NCBI RefSeq assembly: GCF_039544265.1
Contig: NZ_BAABLI010000013.1
Span: forward strand, 66,320 to 130,319
Origin: Corallincola platygyrae
GTDB lineage: Bacteria; Pseudomonadota; Gammaproteobacteria; Enterobacterales; Neiellaceae
Direction of reading: 5' to 3'
DNA length: 64,000 bases
In this document: in pieces, positions 1-9,068 of the stretch
Layout: each line of letters opens with the position of its first letter
Position numbering within the stretch: position 1 is the stretch's first letter
The notes under the pieces: model-generated
What the model saw: only the letters and a program-made list of their open reading frames with translations
What the model was told of the DNA's origin: nothing
The model's database searches: none
Program-made: the position numbers and the translations under genes

Positions 1-1
1 C

Positions 2-1396
2 TTTTCTAAGATCCTGCAGTCGAATATCCGCAATGTGCTCAAGCGCATCTACGAAGGCACCAAGGTTCGGATGGAGTGGGACAAGATGGATGTGCTTTGT
101 GATGGCGCAACGCCAGAGCAAGCGGAGCGATTGATCGAAGCGCTTAAGTGCACCCCCGGCATTGCCCACTTCCTGCAAGTTCAGGAGTCAGAGTTCACCG
201 ATGTTCATAACATATATGAGCAGGTGCAGGCTGTCTGGGGTGACAAACTTGAGGGAAAAACCTTCTGCGTCCGTGCTCGTCGTATCGGCGATCATGATTT
301 TAGTTCGCTTGAAGTGGAGCGTTATGTCGGTGGTGGTCTGAACCAGCACAGCAATACTGCTGGGGTGAAATTGAAAAATCCCGATGTCACTGTGCGCGTC
401 GAAATTGAAAAAGATAAGTTGTTTATTGTGACTGCAACTCACCCGGGCTTGGGAGGCTTCCCTATTGCGACCCAGGAAGACTTGCTGTCATTGATTTCCG
501 GTGGTTTCGATTCCGCTGTTTCCAGTTACATGATGATTAACCGCGGTAGCCGGGTGCATTACTGTTTCTTCAATCTTGGCGGTGCGGCCCATGAGATTGG
601 CGTAAAGCAGATGGCGTACTACCTGTGGGACAAGTTTGGTGCAAGCCATCGAGTGAAGTTTGTCAGCGTACCTTTTGAACCGGTTGTTGCCGAGATCCTA
701 GAGCGGGTTGATAACGGCCAAATGGGTGTGATCCTGAAGCGTTTGATGATGCGTGCCGCCAGTCAGGTAGCGGATCGTTTTGGTATTCAAGCGCTGGTAA
801 CCGGTGAGGCGTTAGGTCAGGTATCCAGTCAGACGCTGACCAATCTGCGTGTAATTGATGGGTCAACCGACCAACTGATTCTGCGTCCACTGACGGCGTA
901 CGATAAGCAAACCATTATCGATATTGCACGCAAGATTGGTACTGAGCAGATCTCCATTACCATGCCAGAGTATTGTGGTGTGATCTCCAAGAGCCCGACT
1001 GTAAAAGCAGTGCTGTCTAAAGTCGAAGCTGAAGAAGCTAAGTTATCGCCAGATCTTATCGATAAAGTGATTGAAGCCGCAATCGTTGAAGATATTCGCG
1101 ATATTGGTCGGGCGACCGCGCAAGAGGTTGATGAAGTTGAATTGGCAGCGGCGCTGGATGACAACGCTGTTGTTCTCGATATTCGAGCGCCAGAAGAGGA
1201 AGAGGAAGATCCGCTTGAGATTGAAGGCGTTGAAGTTGAAGTCCTTCCTTTCTACAAGCTCGGTACTCAGTTCGGTGACCTCGACCAAGCTAAGACTTAT
1301 CATCTATATTGTGCCAAAGGTGTGATGAGCAAACTGCAAGCCCTCTATCTCCATGAGCAAGGCTTTGTTAATGTTAAGGTTTATCACCCAGAGTGA
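2..1396 (+). CDS. thiI: tRNA 4-thiouridine synthase ThiI (5' end off window)
   Basis: ThiI adenylates U8 of tRNA and transfers sulfur to it, and in many bacteria also supplies sulfur for the thiamine thiazole. The frame is open from base 2, so the gene starts to the left of the window; the GTG at 35 is internal. Visible parts, in order, are the end of the N-terminal ferredoxin-like/THUMP region, the PP-loop motif SGGFDSAVSS (about 499-528), the Cys in EYCGVISKSP (codon 974-976), and a C-terminal rhodanese domain whose persulfide-carrying Cys sits in YCAKGVMSK (codon 1310-1312). Having the rhodanese domain makes it the long, enterobacterial-type ThiI. The next gene follows after 44 bp on the same strand. 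Confidence 0.96.
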   Translation, partial: FSKILQSNIRNVLKRIYEGTKVRMEWDKMDVLCDGATPEQAERLIEALKCTPGIAHFLQVQESEFTDVHNIYEQVQAVWGDKLEGKTFCVRARRIGDHDFSSLEVERYVGGGLNQHSNTAGVKLKNPDVTVRVEIEKDKLFIVTATHPGLGGFPIATQEDLLSLISGGFDSAVSSYMMINRGSRVHYCFFNLGGAAHEIGVKQMAYYLWDKFGASHRVKFVSVPFEPVVAEILERVDNGQMGVILKRLMMRAASQVADRFGIQALVTGEALGQVSSQTLTNLRVIDGSTDQLILRPLTAYDKQTIIDIARKIGTEQISITMPEYCGVISKSPTVKAVLSKVEAEEAKLSPDLIDKVIEAAIVEDIRDIGRATAQEVDEVELAAALDDNAVVLDIRAPEEEEEDPLEIEGVEVEVLPFYKLGTQFGDLDQAKTYHLYCAKGVMSKLQALYLHEQGFVNVKVYHPE

Positions 1397-1440
1397 TGCT
1401 GATAACTCAGCATCATCATCAAGGATAAAGATAAGCCTAT

Positions 1441-3981
1441 ATGCGTGTAGATAATCATCACTTTACGAACCTGGACGATGCGTTAGGGCAACTGGCGCAT
1501 TGGCAGGTGGTCAGTGATGATAGTGCCCAATACTTGATACAGGTGTTTGCCGCGCTGCCTACAGGCGATGCTCGTGCACTCGCTTCTGAGTTGAAGCGAG
1601 TGTTTCCGCACAGTGTCGTGCTGGGAATGAGTACCAACAATGGGCTGTGTCTTGGCAAACTGTTCGAGGCCCCGATTGTTGTCTCGTTGCTCAGGTTAGA
1701 GCATACACAACTCGTTGGTGGGCTGCATACCATCTCACCTGAAACCGCTACCTCCGATGTCAACGCTTTGGTCAAAGAAGTTCATCGGCAGGACTGCAAA
1801 GCGATTATCAGTTTTGCTCACGGTATTGATGCCTCGCATCAGCATATGTTTGCAGGTGCTCGAGAGCATTGCTCTGTGCCGATCGTCGGTGGTATCGCCG
1901 ATCATTCTAAGGAGGCGCAGGGGCCTTGGGTCATGCTAGATACCCATGTCTCCGCCAATACCATTGTTGCTGTCACGTTGAATTCTCAGCAGCTGCAGGT
2001 TTGGCAACGCGCATTTCTTGAGTGGATACCCATAGGTCGGGAAATGACGGTCACGCATTCCGATGGCCACCGACTGTATTCGCTGGACAATGAGCCGGTC
2101 ATTGAGGCATACAGCCGTTACTTCAGTGTTGACGGGCATTGTCAGTTTGAAGTGTGCCAGGATTTTCCAATCTACTGCAGAACACAGGGCGATATGGTCT
2201 ACAGTGCGCCGGTTTCACTTTATGAAGACGGCAGTATGCAGATGACGGAAGTGCTGCCGCAGGGAGAAAAGGTCCAGTTCAGCTATTTCCATCCTAACCT
2301 GTCAAAAAGCCGTATTCGTGAAGAGTTACGCGGAATGCACGAGCAACTGCCTGAAGCTATCTTCCTCTACAACTGTGCTTCCCGGGTGTTTAATGGTGAT
2401 GGTTCAATTGAAGAGGAAGTGGAAGTTTTCGAGCAGTTGGCACCAAGTGCGGGGGCCTATTGTTTCGGTGAGTTTTCCGCAGAGCCTGAACAGCGCATTG
2501 CCCATCACAGTGTGACTTATCTGGGGTTAGCTGAGACGCCGAGAACGCGAGCAGTCGATCAACCCGAATTCAGTCAACATCGTCCTGTTGATCGCAGTTT
2601 GAGCCCATTGTTTTCGCTCATCAACCAAGCGTTTATCGATTTGGCGCAGCTCAATGCCAACTTGGAGCAGCAGGTGGGTGAGAAATCGAGAGCCTTAATC
2701 AGCAGTATTCAACAGCATCGTTTGACCGGGTTGCCTAACCGCAGCCAAATGAACACTCAACTGGCGCCCTACAAAAAACTCAGGGGCATCGTGGTCATCA
2801 AGCTATGTAACCTGGGTTGGATTAACCATGGTGCGGGTGACCACTTTGGTGATCAGGCTGTTACCTGGGTCGCTCATCAAATAGACCAATTCTGTGAGCA
2901 ACGCTGGGGCAATGACTACGTGTTGTTACAACTCAGCAGCAGTGAATGGCTGCTGGCTGTTTGCTGCCAAACTTCGCAAAAGGCGATGCGCAGCGATTTG
3001 ATAGAGTTAATTTCAGGAATTGAATCCCAACGATGTCCTCTTAGAAAAGGCCGGGAACTGCACCATACCAATGTGGTTTTGAAGGCGGGCGTCGCGGTTC
3101 AGTCAAACGGCCTAATGCCGCAATCAGAGGTGAAACTCAATCGGTTGCTGCATCGGGCAAAGCAAGCCCGACGTGATGCACTCAGTGGCAACCAGGTTGT
3201 CTGCTTCTATCGACCAACCGATACGCTGATTGCCGACCCATCACAGGCGATGATGGCCATCGAAATTGTCAAAAATGCACTAGAGCAAGGTGGCGTGGAG
3301 ATTTTTGGCCAGCCGATCTTTGAGCAGGGCACCAGGCAAATCGCATCCGTTGAGTGTTTGGTTCGGATCCGTGATGGAGAAGGGTTCCTGCCTCCTGGGA
3401 TTTTTCTTCCCGCAATTAGTCAGACCAATCTTTACAGTGAGCTTAGCCGGGAGATCATCCGACTGAGTATTGCCCAAATGGATAGTCAGGGCTTGCGATA
3501 CAGTATTAATGTTGCTCCTCAGGACCTGTTTAATGATGAGACCTTTGCTTGCCTGCTTGCGCAAATCAAGGCTGCAAAACAGCCTGAGTTAATCGGTATT
3601 GAAGTGCTGGAAAGTGAGCAGATCCGAGACTACGAAGCATTCGCTAAAAAGCTCAGCCAGCTCAGCGAGTTGCATGCGAGAGTCATTATTGATGACTTTG
3701 GCTCCGGCTATTCAAACCTGAATGAAATCCTTAAGCTCAAGCCACAGATCGTTAAGTTAGACGGCTCGTTAGTTCGCGATATGGATACTGATCCGCAACA
3801 GCGCTTGATGGTGGAGCATTTCAATAATCTTTGTCAGGCCATGAATATTCGCACCACGGCTGAGTTTGTTCGAAACCAAGCTATCTGTGAGATCGTCGAA
3901 TCTATCGGTGTCGACTATCTGCAGGGGTTTTATCTGGCAGAGCCACAACCACTTGCTCAGTTGCTAGAGCAATATACATAG
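1441..3981 (+). CDS. FIST sensor protein with GGDEF-like and EAL domains
   Basis: An 846-residue cytoplasmic signalling protein without membrane segments. Residues about 20-370 resemble FIST_N and FIST_C, small-ligand sensing domains known from such proteins. A short coiled coil (about 395-415) leads to a GGDEF-like domain that keeps the RLTGLPNR start but has SSSEW where GG(D/E)EF should be, so it is probably not a cyclase. The C-terminal EAL domain (about 600-845) has ECL for EAL but keeps the metal- and base-ligand motifs: SINVAPQDL, the Glu of IEVLESE, IDDFGSGYS, VKLDGS, TAEF and YLQGFYLAEP. It is therefore likely a c-di-GMP phosphodiesterase controlled by the FIST sensor. AAGGA at 1421 is the ribosome site. 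It lies 44 bp after thiI and may be cotranscribed with it. Confidence 0.88.
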   Translation: MRVDNHHFTNLDDALGQLAHWQVVSDDSAQYLIQVFAALPTGDARALASELKRVFPHSVVLGMSTNNGLCLGKLFEAPIVVSLLRLEHTQLVGGLHTISPETATSDVNALVKEVHRQDCKAIISFAHGIDASHQHMFAGAREHCSVPIVGGIADHSKEAQGPWVMLDTHVSANTIVAVTLNSQQLQVWQRAFLEWIPIGREMTVTHSDGHRLYSLDNEPVIEAYSRYFSVDGHCQFEVCQDFPIYCRTQGDMVYSAPVSLYEDGSMQMTEVLPQGEKVQFSYFHPNLSKSRIREELRGMHEQLPEAIFLYNCASRVFNGDGSIEEEVEVFEQLAPSAGAYCFGEFSAEPEQRIAHHSVTYLGLAETPRTRAVDQPEFSQHRPVDRSLSPLFSLINQAFIDLAQLNANLEQQVGEKSRALISSIQQHRLTGLPNRSQMNTQLAPYKKLRGIVVIKLCNLGWINHGAGDHFGDQAVTWVAHQIDQFCEQRWGNDYVLLQLSSSEWLLAVCCQTSQKAMRSDLIELISGIESQRCPLRKGRELHHTNVVLKAGVAVQSNGLMPQSEVKLNRLLHRAKQARRDALSGNQVVCFYRPTDTLIADPSQAMMAIEIVKNALEQGGVEIFGQPIFEQGTRQIASVECLVRIRDGEGFLPPGIFLPAISQTNLYSELSREIIRLSIAQMDSQGLRYSINVAPQDLFNDETFACLLAQIKAAKQPELIGIEVLESEQIRDYEAFAKKLSQLSELHARVIIDDFGSGYSNLNEILKLKPQIVKLDGSLVRDMDTDPQQRLMVEHFNNLCQAMNIRTTAEFVRNQAICEIVESIGVDYLQGFYLAEPQPLAQLLEQYT

Positions 3982-4044
3982 TAACGTTGACAAGTCCTCA
4001 GGCTCGCGCGACCTTTGACCTAAACAGTGCAAACGGAGTTGAAG

Positions 4045-4479
4045 GTGTCATCAGTCGATTACCACATCAGCCTTAATTCGCAAGAGATGGATTTGGATAT
4101 GATCCATCGTTTTTTGCGAAACTCCTATTGGGCGAAAAACATTCCAAAACAGGTTGTTGCGACAGCCATTGCGAACTCCTTCTGTGTCGGAGCTTTTGAC
4201 CAAAGCTCTCAGGTTGGATTTGCACGTTTGGTTACTGATAGAGCGACCTTTGCATACCTAGCTGATGTATTTGTTTTATCAGAATATCGCCAGCAGGGGA
4301 TCAGCAAGCGAATGCTCGATACATTGCTGTCCCAGCCTGAGGTTCAAAATTTACGGCGTGTTATGTTGGTCACCGCTGATGCCCACGGACTGTATCGAGG
4401 GTTTGGATTTACTGACGCCAAACACCCTGAGCGAATGATGGAGCGTCATCAGCCTGATGTTTACCTCAGAACCAAATAA
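4045..4479 (+). CDS. GNAT family N-acetyltransferase
   Basis: A small acetyl-CoA-dependent acetyltransferase of about 144 residues. The acetyl-CoA-binding motif A is seen as DVFVLSEYRQQGISKRML, with QQGISK filling the R/Q-x-x-G-x-G/A signature, and the C-terminal GLYRGFGF strand is typical. I place the start at GTG 4045, because GGAG at 4035-4038 lies six bases before it; the frame is open back to GTG 4027, which has no ribosome site. The substrate cannot be told. It stands between the FIST-EAL gene and a cupin gene on the same strand, spaced 30 bp from the cupin. Confidence 0.85.
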   Translation: MSSVDYHISLNSQEMDLDMIHRFLRNSYWAKNIPKQVVATAIANSFCVGAFDQSSQVGFARLVTDRATFAYLADVFVLSEYRQQGISKRMLDTLLSQPEVQNLRRVMLVTADAHGLYRGFGFTDAKHPERMMERHQPDVYLRTK

Positions 4480-4509
4480 ACAGCCAAAACACTCACATGG
4501 AGACGAGCT

Positions 4510-4908
4510 ATGAGCCAGGCCGACATCATCACTGTTAGGCCAGAGGTCTCCGTTGATACTCTGCAAAAACTTCCTAACTTTATTGGTATTTCAGAACAAA
4601 CTGCGGGAGCAAAAGGGATTTCGATGAACATGGTCGTTATCCCCGCAGGTGGGCAGGCTGAGCCTCACTTTCATGAAGGCTATGAGACCGCTATTTATAT
4701 GCTGCAGGGCTCAGTTAGAACCCGATATGGAGAGAACCTAAGTCAGGAGGTGATCAATCATGCGGGCGATTTCATTTTTATTCCCGCCAATGTACCACAT
4801 CAGCCAATTAACTTAAGCCAAACTGAAAATGCGGTGGCCATAGTGGCACGTAATGATGCCAATGAGCAGGAAACGGTGCGCCCCTATCCTGTCAAGCGTG
4901 AGTCATAA
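4510..4908 (+). CDS. Small cupin-domain protein
   Basis: A 132-residue single-domain cupin. The two conserved cupin motifs are visible: AEPHFHEGYETAIYMLQG supplies two His and a Glu as metal ligands, and GDFIFIPANVPHQPIN supplies the third His. Such proteins may be dioxygenases, isomerases or simple ligand binders, and nothing here decides between them. GGAGA at 4500 is the ribosome site. It follows the acetyltransferase by 30 bp, so the two may be one transcript. Confidence 0.85.
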   Translation: MSQADIITVRPEVSVDTLQKLPNFIGISEQTAGAKGISMNMVVIPAGGQAEPHFHEGYETAIYMLQGSVRTRYGENLSQEVINHAGDFIFIPANVPHQPINLSQTENAVAIVARNDANEQETVRPYPVKRES

Positions 4909-4991
4909 CGGCTCTCTGAATGTCGTTTCAGGCTGACACTGAGAAACTCAAGCTGAGGCCGTCATCTTTACTATGCTTGAGGAAATGCGCA

Positions 4992-6155
4992 ATGGAATCT
5001 GGCGGCTCAGAGTCTATGGATAGATCAATCAAATTCCCCCTCGGCAATAAGCATCGCACCCTGATTGTGCTGCTATCGATGTTCTTCTTTGTTTTCCCTT
5101 CAATCGCTCAAGCGCGTGTTGCCAAAGTGGATCTGTTTTTGACTCGAGGCCCTGGAGACATGTTCTACCATTTGGTCGAGGGATTCGGACAGGCTGCTGC
5201 AGCAGACTTAGATATGGAACTTAAGGTCCATTACGCTGATGGCAACCACATATTGATGGTGCAACAAGTAGAACAAGCCCTATCAAATGCAGATAAGCCA
5301 GATGCGTTAGTATTTATTAACTTCAAGCAGCGTGATAAGCAGATCATAGAGTTAGCCGAAGCGGCAAAAGTCCCCGTCATCGTGATGAACTCTGGTGTTA
5401 CGCCAGAGTTTGACTTAGGCAAACCCAGGGAAAAGTACGAGTATTGGATCGGTGAACTGCTACCTGATGACCGGCAGGCAGGTTATGAACTCGCCAATCG
5501 CCTCATTGCTTTGGCTACGCCGGCCGAAGACGGCAAGGTTTACCTGTTCGCAATAGAAGGAGAACACCATACCGGGGCATCGGTAGAGCGTGTGAAAGGC
5601 TTGTTTCAAGCGGTTTCAGAGCACAAGTATGTGGTTTTGACCCAATTAGTTGCAGGTAATTGGGACCCGAGAACTGCAGGCCAAAAGTACATCATGGGTA
5701 TTCGCCGTTATCCGCAAATATCGGTTGTTTGGGCTGCCAGCGACGGTATGGCGTTGGGCGTGGTGGATTCAGCACTGAAGCTCGGACGCAAGATCCCAGA
5801 GCATATTGGCGGTATCGACTGGACGTTGGAGGCAAAAGAAGCGTTGGAAGAGGGGAGCATCGATGTATCAATGGGTGGTCATTTTATGGAGGCGGCTTGG
5901 GTTCTGGTGATGCTGCATGATTATTTTAAAGGAAAAGATTTTGCTGAAGTTGGCGTGTCGCTGAGAGACCCAATGTACCCGATGACGCAATACAACTCGG
6001 AAAAAATGGCCTTGTTGATGAAACCCTCCAGCTGGAAATCCATCGACTTCAAAGCATTTTCTCGCTTCTACAATCCAGGACTAGACCGCTATCCATTTTC
6101 GGTCGGTCAGGTGTTATCTCAGTTGTCAGAATCTGCTCAAGTGGGCTCTCAATAA
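4992..6155 (+). CDS. Periplasmic sugar-type substrate-binding protein, orphan
   Basis: A secreted binding protein of the periplasmic-binding-protein type 1 family (Peripla_BP_4 / ribose-binding like). A signal peptide runs through about residue 33 (hydrophobic TLIVLLSMFFFVFPSIAQA), followed by alternating beta-alpha lobes with the usual VDLFLTRGPGDMFYHLVEGF start and the AASDGMALGVVDSALKLG hinge region. I choose ATG 4992 because GAGGAA lies about seven bases before it; the frame is open back to 4920. No ABC permease or ATPase gene adjoins it, so it may serve a distant transporter or a periplasmic sensor domain. The next gene points the other way. Confidence 0.85.
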   Translation: MESGGSESMDRSIKFPLGNKHRTLIVLLSMFFFVFPSIAQARVAKVDLFLTRGPGDMFYHLVEGFGQAAAADLDMELKVHYADGNHILMVQQVEQALSNADKPDALVFINFKQRDKQIIELAEAAKVPVIVMNSGVTPEFDLGKPREKYEYWIGELLPDDRQAGYELANRLIALATPAEDGKVYLFAIEGEHHTGASVERVKGLFQAVSEHKYVVLTQLVAGNWDPRTAGQKYIMGIRRYPQISVVWAASDGMALGVVDSALKLGRKIPEHIGGIDWTLEAKEALEEGSIDVSMGGHFMEAAWVLVMLHDYFKGKDFAEVGVSLRDPMYPMTQYNSEKMALLMKPSSWKSIDFKAFSRFYNPGLDRYPFSVGQVLSQLSESAQVGSQ

Positions 6156-6203
6156 GTGACTTCTGCTTCCTTATTGCGTCATCCCACTCACTTCAAGCGC
6201 TAA

Positions 6204-6641
6204 CTAATACGACCCATCCTGAATATTGGTATTTGAAAGGTGATGGCTGGCGATATTGAGTCCTTCACGTAGATAAAAGCGGTGAGCATCGAAGCGTTGA
6301 ACACCTGAATCCAGGTGCAGTTGATCGCAGCCTTCGGCCCTGGCGTGTTGCTTTAACCAGTCAATCAGCACTTTGCCAGCACCTTTACTACGCTCTTCGG
6401 GTAGCACAATGACATCGTCAACATAGATGTGTTTACCCCAAGCGAGCTTGAGGCCCATTATGAAACCTCCCACGGCCACCATCTTATTGCCGTCATAAAC
6501 ACAAGCCAACTGATAGCCTTGTTCAATCTGTTTTTTGACCTGATGAAGCAGAGCTCCAAAAGTAAATTGGGTCCGAAGGTGAGACAAGATGGCGGCGGCT
6601 TCTTCCAGCGCTTCTCCGCCAGTAACCAGGCGAACTTCCAT
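6204..6641 (-). CDS. GNAT family N-acetyltransferase
   Basis: A 145-residue acetyltransferase. The acetyl-CoA-binding segment is DDVIVLPEERSKGAGKVLIDWL, with RSKGAGK matching the R/Q-x-x-G-x-G/A loop, and the late motif HRFYLREGL is typical of the fold. The substrate is not known. It is a single gene, convergent with the binding protein at 6155 and separated by 97 bp from the hydrolase gene upstream on the same strand. Confidence 0.85.
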   Translation of the reverse strand: MEVRLVTGGEALEEAAAILSHLRTQFTFGALLHQVKKQIEQGYQLACVYDGNKMVAVGGFIMGLKLAWGKHIYVDDVIVLPEERSKGAGKVLIDWLKQHARAEGCDQLHLDSGVQRFDAHRFYLREGLNIASHHLSNTNIQDGSY

Positions 6642-6738
6642 GCTTTATTCCAGTGCGTTTGTGGGCCAATTGTGTTTATTCAGACACTATTTTGGAATGC
6701 GTCTTATAAGCATACTTTTGTGCTTTTCGCTGTCTATT

Positions 6739-7563
6739 TCAAGCGATTTCTCTTGTGCTTGTAGGGGAGCTCTCTTCGAACAATGAAAACAGGCAAGGCA
6801 ATGACTTAAATATATGGTTGCTGAGTCTTTCGGCGAAGTCGCGATAACCTTGGTCTGACGGGTGGTATCCATCCGCGGAGAAAAGCTCCGCTTCTGGTGA
6901 AATGGTTATTGGTAGGTGAGTACACCTTGGTTTGGTCTGGGTGAGTTTTACCAACAAAGAATCAAGTCGGCGAGCTCGCAACCCCAGTGCTGTTTTTAAT
7001 GGTTCTGGCAAAAGCGGAAAGTGCTGCATTGGTGGAACGCCGCAAAACACGATGGCGGGAGGTGAGGGCCGCGAGGAAAAGTGCTGGATTACTTTTTCCA
7101 GCGCTGCTTGCCATGATTGTGTGGGGGTAAGGCTTGTTACATCGTTCACACCGATAGAAATGAGAATAATATCTGCCTGCTCAAACTGATTGGCACCCTG
7201 CAGCGCATCAAGTTGTTTGACCAGCCCTTTGGCATCAACACCTATTTCGCCAATGGCATGCCATTGCATGTTCCACCCAGTACGCCTTGCTAATGCCTCT
7301 GCTGTTTGAGCAACCAGTCCTAATTTCTGATCTGTCGCTCCAACCCCCGCTATGATTGAGTCTCCGAAGCCAACTAGTTTCAAAGTTTTTGGTTTGACTT
7401 TGACTGAAGTGTTTGGGGTGTCAGAGCTGGTGATCTTAGTGGACGTTATAGTGTCCTTATTCAGCCCCGGTGCCGCCGCAAAGCGCAGGGCAGTGCGCTT
7501 TACCCAGACCGCTTGTGGTAAAACCAATGGCAGCAACAACCAGAAAGATAGTCTTCTTAACAA
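6739..7563 (-). CDS. Secreted or membrane-anchored SGNH/GDSL hydrolase
   Basis: A lipase/esterase of the SGNH superfamily. The N-terminal hydrophobic stretch (about residues 5-20) is a signal peptide or anchor, followed by a Thr/Ser-rich linker. The catalytic blocks are all present: GFGDSIIAG with the nucleophile Ser, the oxyanion Gly in AIGEIGVDA, the Asn in ISIGVNDVTS, and DGYHPSDQGY with Asp and His near the C-terminus. Substrate could be acyl-CoA, lysophospholipid or a carbohydrate ester. The start appears to be TTG at 7563, preceded by AGGGGA at a proper distance; no upstream ATG is in frame. Confidence 0.85.
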   Translation of the reverse strand: MLRRLSFWLLLPLVLPQAVWVKRTALRFAAAPGLNKDTITSTKITSSDTPNTSVKVKPKTLKLVGFGDSIIAGVGATDQKLGLVAQTAEALARRTGWNMQWHAIGEIGVDAKGLVKQLDALQGANQFEQADIILISIGVNDVTSLTPTQSWQAALEKVIQHFSSRPSPPAIVFCGVPPMQHFPLLPEPLKTALGLRARRLDSLLVKLTQTKPRCTHLPITISPEAELFSADGYHPSDQGYRDFAERLSNHIFKSLPCLFSLFEESSPTSTREIA

Positions 7564-7826
7564 TGATTTCCCCTTTCACAGCCTTATCAAGCATAGCTTC
7601 TATGGAGCCAGTGTTTCTGAAGAATTTATTGGGGAGAGATCTTCGTGGTAGTAATTTGATGACGGGTTAACTTGCTAACTACGGCTAACTTATTAACCGC
7701 TCGAGATTTACAAAACAACCTATTGTTAACTTATGTGAAATTAAACATCTTCAATCAGGTTCTACTGTACTGACAGAGTGACCACTCTGCTCATCAAGAA
7801 CATGAAGCAAAAATAAGGAGTAAGGC

Positions 7827-8297
7827 TTGAAGGCATTGATCAATTTGATTACCCACCTAGCTACAGGCGTAGCGGGATTTGTACTGGGTATCTATATGCT
7901 GCCACTTTTGACTCAGGAAGAGGGACCTTCTGACGAAAAACTTCAGGCTCATGCCAGTCAGGCTGTCTATCAAGCTGAGTTTCACAGAGATCTCGAAGAT
8001 AGTGACTGGCTTCACTGGGGCGAAGGCAAGGTCAGCGTCAGTGATGAGTTTGTGAGCTTTGATGGCGAGTTGGCCCCAGGGCCTGATTATCGTTTGTATC
8101 TGGTGCCCGAGTTTGTTGAAACCGAAGCGGGTTTTAACGCCATTAAAGGCATGTCGAAACACATAGGTGATGTCGATAGTTTCGAAGACTTTATGGTTGC
8201 TGTTCCAGAGGGCGTGGATGTCCACCAGTACAGTACTGTAGTGGTTTGGTGCGAGTCATTTGGGCAGTTTATTACAGCGGCGCAGTACAAGTTTTAG
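7827..8297 (+). CDS. DM13-domain membrane-anchored protein
   Basis: A 156-residue protein with one N-terminal membrane segment (about residues 5-28) and a DM13 domain (about 45-156). DM13 is a small domain with a nearly invariant Cys, proposed to take part in redox or electron-transfer reactions; here the Cys is in VVVWCESFGQFI. The start codon is TTG at 7827, well supported by AAGGAG at 7815-7820. It is monocistronic, convergent with the gene at 8314. Its partner is unknown. Confidence 0.82.
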   Translation: MKALINLITHLATGVAGFVLGIYMLPLLTQEEGPSDEKLQAHASQAVYQAEFHRDLEDSDWLHWGEGKVSVSDEFVSFDGELAPGPDYRLYLVPEFVETEAGFNAIKGMSKHIGDVDSFEDFMVAVPEGVDVHQYSTVVVWCESFGQFITAAQYKF

Positions 8298-8313
8298 AGC
8301 TGCGCTAAGCTCG

Positions 8314-8943
8314 TCAGTTGTTCAGCGCAACTAGTTTGACTTCAGAAAGCTTGCCATCTTCCAGCACGCAGGTGGCTACTTTCTTGGCGCCTTTCTCTTC
8401 ACGAGTATTGAATTCCAAGTTGTAGCTGACTTGCCATAACCGCTTAGTTGGCTGTGTGGCCTGCGCATGGGTATAGGTGATTTCACCGGGTTCAGCGTAT
8501 TGTTCCACTTCCGCTTTGCATAGCATCATCATTTTGTCTTTGACACTGTCGTAGGAAGTTGCTGTGTAGGCTGTCCCGTACATGACGCCGCCAAGAAGAG
8601 TTGCGACTGTTGCAACTGAGGCAGCCATCATAGGCAGGCTGCGTCCACGTTTCCGGGTTGCTAATTGATAGCGTACAAACCAGGTGCCATTTTCGTTATA
8701 GCCCTGACGTAAGCCAGATTGGATTTCAATTTTCAGCTTGCCTGCATCCAGACCACGCTTAGACGCGTAGTTCTCAGCTTGTTGGCTGTACCAGACGAAC
8801 TCGATACCTTTTTTATTCAGCCACTTGCTGTCCGTTTTGGTGTTAACCTCAATCGGGCCTTCACAACGCGGACACTCGCTAACAAATTGCTGCAACTTTG
8901 TTGAGCAATATGGGCATTTAGCGATTACAGGTGGTTGATTCAT
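8314..8943 (-). CDS. Zinc-ribbon membrane protein of unknown function
   Basis: A 209-residue protein. The N-terminus holds a zinc ribbon with two CxxC knuckles (KCPYCSTKL and ECPRCEGPI), then a basic soluble region, one membrane segment (about residues 103-125, rich in Ala and Val), and a C-terminal region of about 80 residues that would lie in the periplasm. I do not recognise the family. It is separated from polB by about 125 bp and has its own start ATG at 8943. Confidence 0.75.
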   Translation of the reverse strand: MNQPPVIAKCPYCSTKLQQFVSECPRCEGPIEVNTKTDSKWLNKKGIEFVWYSQQAENYASKRGLDAGKLKIEIQSGLRQGYNENGTWFVRYQLATRKRGRSLPMMAASVATVATLLGGVMYGTAYTATSYDSVKDKMMMLCKAEVEQYAEPGEITYTHAQATQPTKRLWQVSYNLEFNTREEKGAKKVATCVLEDGKLSEVKLVALNN

Positions 8944-9068
8944 GGTGAAAACATCAGCCTCTAAGTGAATGACTGTTTATATTTCAGCCATCCTGGCCAG
9001 ATTGCGCACGAATATATCCGAAAAGTACGATTAGATCACATTTATTATTAATAAATAGTTAATTGAAG

